From Albibeggiatoa sp964388965 (GTDB lineage Bacteria; Pseudomonadota; Gammaproteobacteria; Beggiatoales; Beggiatoaceae), in NCBI GenBank assembly GCA_964388965.1, contig CAYMCP010000051.1:1-26616 (forward strand): 26,616 nucleotides of DNA, written 5' to 3'. The stretch's first letter is position 1, and each line of letters starts with the position of its first letter. The translations under genes and the position numbers were made by a program. Under the pieces are notes generated by a model. It ran no database searches. It was not told the DNA's origin and saw only the letters and a program-made list of their open reading frames with translations. Shown piece after piece: positions 1-6,238 of this stretch.

Positions 1-36
1 CCCCCTTGAAAATACCCATACCTTTTAGTTTAGTCT

Positions 37-462
37 CTAAAATGAGAATTGCTGTTCGCTATACGTTGCGCTAATCGGTAAAACTGTTGTAATATTAGTA
101 TGATAGCGTCTTGCTTGGCGCAAAGTAGATTCAGTATGTTCTTTGATGGTTGCAGGTGTAAATGCTAATAAATCGCAAATAGCAGCAATTTTTTCTTCAC
201 TAATAACTTCACCTTGCCGCTGTTTTTCTTGAAGAAATTCCAATGCCAACTGACGTGCTGTGTCAGGTGATGTACGTGCAGCTTCTTCCAATTGCACAAT
301 ACGTTCTTCTAATGTTAGTTTATTTTGTTCTTCTTCAATGATCTTGTGCCAACCAGCGACCAAATCGACAATTGCTCCTACTCCTGGAATTTGATCTAAT
401 CCAACGAATAAAGCATATGTCATACATTTGAGAAAAATCTGCCCTTTGTTTAACTTTGCCAT
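37..462 (-). CDS. Small hypothetical protein with hydrophobic N-terminal half
   Basis: I do not recognise this 141-residue protein. Residues about 10-40 are hydrophobic and glycine-rich (a GLDQIPGVGAIVDLVAGW stretch), which could be a membrane-associated or buried hairpin rather than a clear transmembrane helix. Residues about 45-85 are rich in Glu, Gln and Lys and look like an amphipathic or coiled-coil helix. The C-terminus is Thr/Ser-rich with no motif. There are no catalytic residues that I can place and no signal peptide. The ATG at 460-462 is the first in frame; no good Shine-Dalgarno sequence precedes it. Beyond its stop, on the same strand, an ATG at 17-19 behind an AAAAGG could begin another gene that leaves the window, but only six codons are visible. 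The gene is divergent from lon, with about 450 bp between them. Coding is supported mainly by length and sensible composition. Confidence 0.6.
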   Translation of the reverse strand: MAKLNKGQIFLKCMTYALFVGLDQIPGVGAIVDLVAGWHKIIEEEQNKLTLEERIVQLEEAARTSPDTARQLALEFLQEKQRQGEVISEEKIAAICDLLAFTPATIKEHTESTLRQARRYHTNITTVLPISATYSEQQFSF

Positions 463-582
463 AAGTTATAATTCCAGCGTGTATTTTTTCGTACCAAATA
501 ATTTTTTGAATTATACCCCATTTATTCGCTGCCGACTGGTCGCATTATGTGGTAATGGAAATAAGCCAGCCTCATGAACCAC

Positions 583-646
583 TGACGCACTGCGTCAAGT
601 GTAGTGGACGCTGGTCCCACTGGGTGACGACGTGGTGCGTTGTCAC
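583..646. repeat. Pair of intergenic hairpins, REP-like
   Basis: TGACGCACTGCGTCA (583-597) is a palindrome with 7-bp arms around one base. GTGACGACG (624-632) and CGTTGTCAC (638-646) form a 9-bp stem with one G-U pair and a 5-base loop. The 11-mer CTGCGTCAAGT seen here (590-600) recurs near 18960 in the other hairpin-rich intergenic region, so both may derive from a dispersed repeat family. There is no T-tract, so these are not ordinary terminators. Confidence 0.45.
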
Positions 647-669
647 GAGTCAAAGTTGATAAGAATTAT

Positions 670-698
670 CTTGAAAATCTTGCAAATTAACACTATTA
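670..698 (+). promoter_or_regulatory. Possible sigma-32 (heat-shock) promoter for lon
   Basis: CTTGAAA (670-676) is an exact match to the sigma-32 -35 consensus. After a 14-bp spacer it is followed by CACTATTA (691-698), a weak match to CCCCATNT. In E. coli lon is a sigma-32 heat-shock gene, so the position is meaningful, but the -10 half is poor. The left arm of a 10-bp inverted repeat overlaps the -10 half. Confidence 0.35.
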
Positions 699-739
699 CA
701 ATTCCATAATCTAAATTGATAGTATTCAGGTAATAGTGT
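690..739. repeat. 10-bp perfect inverted repeat in lon upstream region
   Basis: ACACTATTAC (690-699) and GTAATAGTGT (730-739) are perfect inverted copies separated by 30 bp, with centres 40 bp apart, about four helical turns. The repeat lies between the sigma-32-like and vegetative promoter elements of lon. Either a DNA-binding protein site or an RNA stem would fit. Confidence 0.5.
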
Positions 740-748
740 GACTTTTTC

Positions 749-777
749 TTTTAAACTTTACTTAGACTTGCTATGCT
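749..777 (+). promoter_or_regulatory. Likely vegetative promoter of lon (extended -10)
   Basis: TATGCT (772-777) is preceded by TGC (TG at 769-770), giving an extended -10. A weak TTTTAA (749-754) sits 17 bp upstream as a possible -35. Transcription would start near 784, leaving a leader of about 125 nt before the lon ATG at 909. Confidence 0.4.
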
Positions 778-908
778 GTCGGGCTGTCCTATCCGCAAAG
801 GTCATTATCCAAAAATTAATAGCTCATCATTAATAGAAAAAACGATGAAAAATACCTGCGTGTCATAAACCCTAACTGGATGCTATTTTGTTTGAAGAGA
901 GTTCTATT

Positions 909-3323
909 ATGTCAAATAAAGACAAATCGTCTGATAAATCAATGATATTACCTGTTTTACCTTTACGTGATGTCGTTGTTTACCCTTACATGGTGATTCC
1001 ACTATTCGTTGGACGTGAAACGTCTATCCGCGCCCTAGAAGGTGCAATGACTGAAAATAAAAAAGTCTTGCTCATCGCACAAAAAAATACTGCCGAAGAA
1101 AAACCTTCTGTTACAGATTTGTATGAAATCGGCACAATTGCCAATATCTTACAATTACTGAAACTACCTGATGGTACAATTAAAGTGCTAGTTGAAGGTG
1201 GTCAACGTGCCAAAGTAGAAGAAATACTAGAAGGTGATTTTTTAGTGAAAGTTACGCCCGTTAAGTCTGAAATACACGACGAGCAAGAAGTTGAAGTTTT
1301 ATCTCGTACAGTCACTTCGCGTTTTGATCAATATATCAAGCTGAATAAAAAAGTACCGCCTGAGATATTAAATTCCTTAACTACGATTGACGAAGCTGGG
1401 CGTTTAGCCGATACCATAGCGGCACACATGGCAATTAAGCTTGATGAAAAACAAAAGATTTTGGAAATGATTGACGTGCGCCAACGCTTAGAGAAAATTA
1501 TGGCGTTAATGGAAGCAGAAATTGATTTATTGCAGGTTGAAAAACGTATTCGCAAACGTGTTAAAGGGCAAATGGAACGCAGCCAGCGCGAATATTACTT
1601 GAATGAACAAATAAAAGCGATTCAGAAAGAATTAGGTGATTTAGATGAAGTGCCTAACGAAATAGAAGAGCTTTCGCAAAAAATCGAAGCAGCCGGTATG
1701 TCAGAGGAAGCTAAAGAAAAAGCAATTTCTGAATTAAACAAGTTAAAAATGATGCCACCCATGTCCTCAGAGGCAACAGTTGTACGCAATTATATCGATG
1801 CAATGGTTGATGTGCCTTGGAAAAAACGCACTAAAATCAGTCGCAGCCTCCCCAAAGCAGAGCAAATTTTAGAAGAGGATCATTTTGGTTTAGAAAAAGT
1901 AAAAGAACGGATTTTGGAATATTTGGCAGTCCAACAGCGCGTAAAAAAACTCAAAGGACCTGTTTTATGTTTAGTTGGTCCGCCGGGCGTGGGTAAAACA
2001 TCACTTGGACAATCTATTGCCAGAGCCACGAATCGTAAATTTGTTCGTATGTCGCTCGGTGGCGTGCGTGATGAGGCAGAAATTCGTGGACATCGTCGTA
2101 CTTACATTGGCTCATTACCGGGTAAAATTATTCAAAATTTATCCAAAGTCAAAGTGAAAAATCCACTCTTCCTACTCGATGAAGTGGATAAAATGTCTAT
2201 GGATTTTCGTGGCGATCCTTCATCTGCTCTACTGGAAGTGCTTGATCCAGAACAAAATCATACTTTCAATGATCATTATTTAGAAGTGGATTATGATTTA
2301 TCTGAAGTCATGTTTGTTGCCACCGCGAATACACTAAATATCCCGCCACCTCTACTTGATCGTATGGAAGTTATTAGACTCTCTGGTTACACCGAAGATG
2401 AAAAAGTTCGTATTGCGATGGATTACCTCGTACCCAAACAAACTAGAAACAATGGGTTAAAACAAAATGAGATTGATATTCAAGAAAGTGCAATTCAATC
2501 CATTATCCGCTTTTATACCCGTGAAGCAGGTGTGCGTGGTTTAGAGCGTGAAATAGCTAAAATTTGTCGTAAAGTTGTAAAACAAATTTTATTAAAGAAA
2601 CTGAATCAAAAAGTAGTGGTCAATGAAAAAAATATCAATGATTACTTAGGGGTACAACGTTATCGTTATGGTCGCGCAGAAGAAAGTGATCGTATTGGTC
2701 TAGTCACAGGTTTGGCGTGGACGGAGGTGGGTGGTGATCTGTTGACCATCGAAGCAACTGTTATGCCGGGTAAAGGTAAATTAACTTATACGGGTCAACT
2801 TGGTGACGTAATGCAAGAGTCTATTCAAGCCGCAATGAGTGTGGTACGTGGTCGTGCGGCTAGCATAGGTATTGATTCCGAATTTTACCAAAATTACGAT
2901 GTACATATCCACGTCCCAGAAGGCGCAACACCAAAAGATGGTCCTAGTGCAGGTATTAGCATGTGTACGGCGATAGTTTCGGTACTTACCGATATTCCAG
3001 TACGCGCTGATGTTGCTATGACTGGTGAAATTACTTTGCGTGGTGAAGTCTTACCAATTGGTGGGCTGAAAGAAAAATTACTTGCGGCGTTACGTGGTGG
3101 TATTCGCACAGTATTAATCCCAAGTGAGAATGAACGTGATTTAGAAGAAATTCCTGATAATATTAAGGAAAATTTAGAGATACGTCCCGTTAAATGGATA
3201 GAAGAAGTATTACATATCGCTCTACAAAAGATGCCTATGCCATTGGAAAAAAAGACTGATACTTTACAAGCCGTTAAAAAAGAAGTAGGTGGACATCTAC
3301 AAACAGGCATCCAAACTCATTAA
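909..3323 (+). CDS. lon: ATP-dependent Lon protease
   Basis: This is a complete Lon protease of 804 residues when started at the ATG at 909. I prefer that start to the in-frame TTG at 888 because GAAGAGAG at 894-901 is well spaced as its ribosome-binding site. Lon unfolds and degrades misfolded and regulatory proteins in the cytoplasm as a hexamer. The N-terminal substrate-recognition domain (about 15-210) is followed by a coiled-coil region, then the AAA+ module with Walker A GPPGVGKT at 357-364 and Walker B ending in D424-E425. The protease domain carries the catalytic Ser680 (DGPSAG) and Lys723 (GGLKEK). Each is one residue off its E. coli equivalent, so the protein is essentially co-linear with that enzyme. 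The order lon-hupB-ppiD is conserved in gammaproteobacteria. Possible sigma-32 and vegetative promoters lie upstream. Nothing suggests loss of function. Confidence 0.98.
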   Translation: MSNKDKSSDKSMILPVLPLRDVVVYPYMVIPLFVGRETSIRALEGAMTENKKVLLIAQKNTAEEKPSVTDLYEIGTIANILQLLKLPDGTIKVLVEGGQRAKVEEILEGDFLVKVTPVKSEIHDEQEVEVLSRTVTSRFDQYIKLNKKVPPEILNSLTTIDEAGRLADTIAAHMAIKLDEKQKILEMIDVRQRLEKIMALMEAEIDLLQVEKRIRKRVKGQMERSQREYYLNEQIKAIQKELGDLDEVPNEIEELSQKIEAAGMSEEAKEKAISELNKLKMMPPMSSEATVVRNYIDAMVDVPWKKRTKISRSLPKAEQILEEDHFGLEKVKERILEYLAVQQRVKKLKGPVLCLVGPPGVGKTSLGQSIARATNRKFVRMSLGGVRDEAEIRGHRRTYIGSLPGKIIQNLSKVKVKNPLFLLDEVDKMSMDFRGDPSSALLEVLDPEQNHTFNDHYLEVDYDLSEVMFVATANTLNIPPPLLDRMEVIRLSGYTEDEKVRIAMDYLVPKQTRNNGLKQNEIDIQESAIQSIIRFYTREAGVRGLEREIAKICRKVVKQILLKKLNQKVVVNEKNINDYLGVQRYRYGRAEESDRIGLVTGLAWTEVGGDLLTIEATVMPGKGKLTYTGQLGDVMQESIQAAMSVVRGRAASIGIDSEFYQNYDVHIHVPEGATPKDGPSAGISMCTAIVSVLTDIPVRADVAMTGEITLRGEVLPIGGLKEKLLAALRGGIRTVLIPSENERDLEEIPDNIKENLEIRPVKWIEEVLHIALQKMPMPLEKKTDTLQAVKKEVGGHLQTGIQTH

Positions 3324-3326
3324 ATA

Positions 3327-3347
3327 TGCTATAATCGCTGATATAAT
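3327..3347 (+). promoter_or_regulatory. Tandem TATAAT elements between lon and hupB
   Basis: Two perfect TATAAT hexamers lie just after the lon stop: 3330-3335, with an upstream TGC giving an extended -10, and 3342-3347. Neither has a convincing -35. E. coli hupB is known to have several promoters in the same intergenic position, so these may be additional hupB promoters. Confidence 0.4.
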
Positions 3348-3383
3348 GCGGGATTTGCCCGTGTTATTATGGTTAATGGCACA

Positions 3384-3413
3384 ATGACTGCATATTTTCA
3401 AGGGTGTTATAAT
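3384..3413 (+). promoter_or_regulatory. Main promoter of hupB
   Basis: A perfect extended -10, TGTTATAAT (3405-3413), lies 18 bp after ATGACT (3384-3389), a four-of-six match to the -35 consensus. The expected start near 3420 leaves a leader of about 30 nt before the hupB ATG. Confidence 0.65.
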
Positions 3414-3451
3414 TTTTATCCAAATCTTCTTGACGACAAAATGGGGGAATA

Positions 3452-3724
3452 ATGAACAAGGCACAATTGATTGATGCGGTTGCTAGTAGCGCAAAGATTT
3501 CTAAAAAAGATGCGAGCCAAGCAGTAGATGCCGTTATTGCAGAAATTAAGGACTCATTAGCAACTGGCGAGGCGGTTACTTTAATTGGTTTTGGTACTTT
3601 TGCAGTGCGTGAACGGGCAGAACGCAAAGGTCGTAATCCGCGTACTAGCCAAGAAATTGTCATTCCAGCAGCTAAAGTACCTGTATTTAAGCCGGGCAAA
3701 GCACTAAAAGAAGCATTGAATTAA
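3452..3724 (+). CDS. hupB: DNA-binding protein HU-beta
   Basis: HU is a small nucleoid-associated protein that bends and compacts DNA as a dimer without sequence specificity. This 90-residue protein has the usual family length and aligns throughout. The N-terminal helical dimerisation part is MNKAQLIDAVA. The saddle signature GFGTFAVRERAERKGRNP sits at about 46-63, with the arm residues N62-P63 where the DNA-intercalating proline of the family lies, and the C-terminal helix ends in KPGKALKEAL. GGGGGA at 3443-3448 is the ribosome-binding site. It is most like the beta-type subunit because it lies directly downstream of lon, as in other gammaproteobacteria. A hairpin plus T-run follows the gene, so it is probably a monocistronic, strongly expressed unit. 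Confidence 0.96.
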   Translation: MNKAQLIDAVASSAKISKKDASQAVDAVIAEIKDSLATGEAVTLIGFGTFAVRERAERKGRNPRTSQEIVIPAAKVPVFKPGKALKEALN

Positions 3725-3733
3725 TACATTGTT

Positions 3734-3792
3734 TCCCTAATGGAATAGGTTATTGGTTTAGCAATAGATTACAAATTAGGGATAAATTTTTT
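3734..3792 (+). terminator. Probable terminator of hupB
   Basis: TCCCTAAT (3734-3741) pairs perfectly with ATTAGGGA (3775-3782). An inner stem TATTG/CAATA subdivides the loop. A run of six T (3787-3792) follows after four bases. The loop is longer than in a typical intrinsic terminator, hence the moderate confidence. Confidence 0.5.
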
Positions 3793-3801
3793 AAAAACTG
3801 T

Positions 3802-3830
3802 TTGCATTGCCCCAATTTCATGTATATAAT
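3802..3830 (+). promoter_or_regulatory. Promoter of the tRNA-Val/tRNA-Asp unit
   Basis: TTGCAT (3802-3807) and a perfect TATAAT (3825-3830) are separated by exactly 17 bp. The predicted start near 3837 is about 12 bp before the mature tRNA-Val 5' end. Confidence 0.65.
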
Positions 3831-3848
3831 GCAACACTTCATTTGGAC

Positions 3849-3924
3849 GGGTGCTTAGCTCAGTTGGTAGAGCGTCGCCCTTACAAGGCGAGGGTCGGGG
3901 GTTCAAGTCCCTCAGCACCCACCA
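3849..3924 (+). tRNA. tRNA-Val (anticodon UAC)
   Basis: This is a complete cloverleaf of 76 nt including an encoded CCA (3922-3924). The acceptor stem GGGTGCT pairs with the 3' side ending GCACCC. The D arm contains the AGCTCAGTTGGTAGAGC consensus. The anticodon stem TCGCC/GGCGA encloses loop CTTACAA, with TAC at 3882-3884, which reads valine codons. The T arm carries GGTTCAAGTCC. It is separated from tRNA-Asp by 14 nt, and the two are almost certainly one transcript. Confidence 0.97.
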
Positions 3925-3938
3925 AAGTCCGTATTTAT

Positions 3939-4015
3939 GGAGCGGTAGTTCAGTTGGTTAGAATACCGGCCTGTCACGCCGGGGGTCGCGGGTTCGAGTC
4001 CCGTCCGCTCCGCCA
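3939..4015 (+). tRNA. tRNA-Asp (anticodon GUC)
   Basis: This is a complete 77-nt tRNA with encoded CCA (4013-4015). Acceptor strands are GGAGCGG (3939-3945) and CCGCTCC (4005-4011), with discriminator G. The anticodon stem CCGGC/GCCGG encloses CTGTCAC, with GTC at 3973-3975. The T arm is GGGTTCGAGTCCC. It follows tRNA-Val and precedes a strong intrinsic terminator, so the two tRNAs form a small operon between hupB and ppiD. Confidence 0.97.
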
Positions 4016-4031
4016 GAATTAATTAGGTGTC

Positions 4032-4099
4032 CGTAATATTTTATTACGAGCTTGAGGAAAAATGATCGGTGCATCTAGTATTAGATGTACCTTTTTTTT
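4032..4099 (+). terminator. Intrinsic terminator of the tRNA operon
   Basis: The core is GGTGCATCT (4068-4076) pairing with AGATGTACC (4083-4091) through nine pairs including one G-U, a six-base loop, and eight consecutive T (4092-4099). A smaller AT-rich hairpin, CGTAAT/ATTACG (4032-4048), precedes it and may aid 3' processing. Confidence 0.88.
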
Positions 4100-4185
4100 G
4101 CTTAAAAGAAACGCTACAAAACGATATTTTTAATCTGAAAACAGGAATGATTTTCTCTTCAGTTTTAGAGATGTCAAATCGGTTC

Positions 4186-4191
4186 TATAAA
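4186..4191 (+). promoter_or_regulatory. Possible -10 of ppiD
   Basis: TATAAA at 4186-4191 lies about 29 bp before the ppiD ATG. Only a weak TTTTAG (4163-4168) is present 17 bp upstream. Since the tRNA operon ends in a strong terminator, ppiD needs its own promoter, and this is the best candidate. Confidence 0.35.
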
Positions 4192-4219
4192 ACTATTTAA
4201 GCTTAACTAGGTGGATATT

Positions 4220-6118
4220 ATGCTGCAAAGCATTCGTGATAGAGCGCAAGGCATTGGTGCGTGGATCATTGTCATATTAATTACCGTTCCTTTTACCATG
4301 TGGGGTGTGTATGAATACATCCAACCACAGCCCAATACAGCCATTGCCAAAGTAAACGGTGTCAATATCGAACGTGCCGATTATGAAAACGCGGTTCGTC
4401 AACGTCAACAGTATTTCCGTTCCATATTCAGAACTCAAGATATATCATTCATGAATGAGCAAATTGAACGTGATACACTGAAAGATTTAATCAACCAAGA
4501 ATTGTTATTACAAATCGCCGCAAAACAAGGTATGCGCATTAGCGACGGCTATTTAGCGGCACAAATTCAAGAAAATCCTGCATTTCAAGAAAATAATCAA
4601 TTTTCACCTGAACTATATAACCAATTATTAACCAGTCGCGGACTGAATCCACTTGTTTTTGAAATGCAAATTCGTCGTGACATATTAGCGCAACAGCTAC
4701 GCGAAAGCATAAGCCAATCAGCATTTAATACAGAGCATTACCAACTTCAAAAAGAGCAACTTAAAAATCAGCAACGTCTGGTCAGCTATGCTATTTTAGA
4801 TAAAGAAGCTTACAAAGAGTCGATTGAAATCACCAACACCGAAATTGAGCAATATTATAATAATAATTCCAAAAATTACATGACGAAAGAGCAGATCAGT
4901 GTGGAATATGTTGTGTTATCAATAGAGGACATTGAGAAAAGCATTGATTTTGATGAAAATGCACTACAACAGGCTTATGAGGAGCGTTTAGCTCAATACA
5001 CGAAACCTGTTGAATGGAAAGCAAGACATATATTAATCAGTTTGCCTGCCTCTGGGGCGAGCGAAGAAGACATAACGATAGCAAGACAGAAAGCACAAGA
5101 TTTAATAACTAAATTACAAGCCGGCGAGAGCTTTGCGGAATTAGCAGAACAGCATTCCGATGATGCTAACAGTGCAAAGCGTGGCGGTGATTTAGGCTGG
5201 TTTAGTAAAGGACGCATGGTAAAACCATTTGAACAAGCCGTTGCAGCAATGAATATTGGTGATGTATCAAGTGAACCTGTACAATCTGAGTTTGGTTTCC
5301 ACATCATTCAATTGGATGATAAAAAAGAGGCGGTAATTAAACCTTTTGAAGATATTAAAGTGGAATTAGAAACAACATTACGTCAAGAGCAAGCAAGTTT
5401 AAAATACCATGATCAATTGCTAGACGATTTAGCTGAACTTGCATTCCAGTTTCCAGATACGCTGGATGATTTGGCGGCTAACATGGGATTATTAAAGCAA
5501 GAAAGTGCGCTATTCACTCAAGATGGTTTACAAAATGATGAGATTTTTTCTAATCCAAAAGTGATTGATACCGCATTTAGTGAAACCGTATTAAATGAGC
5601 GACTTAATAGCGAACCAGTTGAATTTGCGGACGGTAAATCTATTGTGTTGCGAATTAAAGTCCATGAATTGCCAAAATTACGTCCTTTGGAAGAGGTAAA
5701 AGATGGCATCCGTGATACGCTGACTACTGAGAAAGTTGAAACGAAAGCCAAAGAAATGGGTAAAAGTCTTTTGGAAGCGTTAAAACAAATAGATGTTGAC
5801 GTAGTAAAAATTTCTGATGATAATGGACTTGTCTGGTCGGAACAGAAATGGGTATCTCGTGATGAGAATTTTGGTAGTCGCGCCATTACTGATGCCGCGT
5901 TTAAGTTGGGTACACCACCAGAAAATACTGCATTATATCAAGGTTTAACTTTAGATAATGGCGATTATGTGCTTTATGCAGTGCTTGGTGTAAAGTCAGA
6001 GTCAAAAACAGAAGAACAGACTGATGATTTAGCCAGAGGTTTGGGTAGCTCTGATTTCAATAGCTTTTTGGCTAGCTTAAAATCGCATAACGAGATTGTG
6101 CAGTATTTAGAGAAGTGA
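4220..6118 (+). CDS. ppiD: Periplasmic folding factor PpiD (SurA/parvulin family)
   Basis: PpiD is a membrane-anchored periplasmic chaperone that acts near the Sec translocon on newly exported proteins. I start at ATG 4220 (632 residues) because AGGTGG at 4209-4214 is a good ribosome-binding site five bases upstream; the in-frame GTG at 4211 is part of that site. Residues about 11-31 form the single inner-membrane anchor. A SurA_N-like helical chaperone region follows. A parvulin-type prolyl isomerase domain lies at about 265-366, with the signatures WKARHILIS, GGDLGWFSKGRMVKPFEQA and FGFHIIQLDD. A long C-terminal helical segment completes the protein. Length matches the family (about 620-640). 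Position downstream of lon and hupB is the conserved gammaproteobacterial order. Confidence 0.94.
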   Translation: MLQSIRDRAQGIGAWIIVILITVPFTMWGVYEYIQPQPNTAIAKVNGVNIERADYENAVRQRQQYFRSIFRTQDISFMNEQIERDTLKDLINQELLLQIAAKQGMRISDGYLAAQIQENPAFQENNQFSPELYNQLLTSRGLNPLVFEMQIRRDILAQQLRESISQSAFNTEHYQLQKEQLKNQQRLVSYAILDKEAYKESIEITNTEIEQYYNNNSKNYMTKEQISVEYVVLSIEDIEKSIDFDENALQQAYEERLAQYTKPVEWKARHILISLPASGASEEDITIARQKAQDLITKLQAGESFAELAEQHSDDANSAKRGGDLGWFSKGRMVKPFEQAVAAMNIGDVSSEPVQSEFGFHIIQLDDKKEAVIKPFEDIKVELETTLRQEQASLKYHDQLLDDLAELAFQFPDTLDDLAANMGLLKQESALFTQDGLQNDEIFSNPKVIDTAFSETVLNERLNSEPVEFADGKSIVLRIKVHELPKLRPLEEVKDGIRDTLTTEKVETKAKEMGKSLLEALKQIDVDVVKISDDNGLVWSEQKWVSRDENFGSRAITDAAFKLGTPPENTALYQGLTLDNGDYVLYAVLGVKSESKTEEQTDDLARGLGSSDFNSFLASLKSHNEIVQYLEK

Positions 6119-6131
6119 TATTTTAAAAAAG

Positions 6132-6176
6132 AAGTAATGCCATAAATAAAGTACAATAAAGTAGTTGGCATTACTT
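6132..6176 (-). terminator. Perfect inverted repeat with T-run on the minus strand
   Basis: AAGTAATGCCA (6132-6142) and TGGCATTACTT (6166-6176) are perfect 11-bp inverted copies around a 23-nt loop. On the minus strand the stem is followed at once by CTTTTTTAAAA, the form of an intrinsic terminator. On the plus strand the following bases are T-poor. No minus-strand gene is nearby, so its role is unclear; it may block antisense transcription or act weakly in both directions after ppiD. Confidence 0.45.
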
Positions 6177-6238
6177 GTGGTGTTCTTTAATGGGCGAGGG
6201 ATTTGTTTATTTGAAGTTAGTTTCATGGTTTCTAACGT

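Larger units (their letters stand above)
463..908. other. Intergenic regulatory region upstream of lon
   Basis: This stretch of about 450 bp holds no convincing gene. It contains two adjacent hairpins (583-597 and 624-646), a perfect 10-bp inverted repeat (690-699 with 730-739), a sigma-32-like element overlapping its left arm, and an extended -10 element further downstream. These are described separately. The half nearest the small minus-strand gene (463-560) shows nothing specific. Confidence 0.6.

Noticed and set aside
888..908. TTG at 888 as the lon start
   Set aside because: The ATG at 909 has a well-spaced ribosome-binding site and gives motif positions one residue from those of E. coli Lon.
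3348..3362. GCGGG/CCCGT hairpin after lon as an intrinsic terminator
   Set aside because: The stem has only five pairs including a G-U and no T-tract; promoter elements of hupB surround it.
3807..4022. 71-residue open frame across the two tRNAs
   Set aside because: It is a chance frame through tRNA genes; the cloverleaf structures explain the sequence fully.
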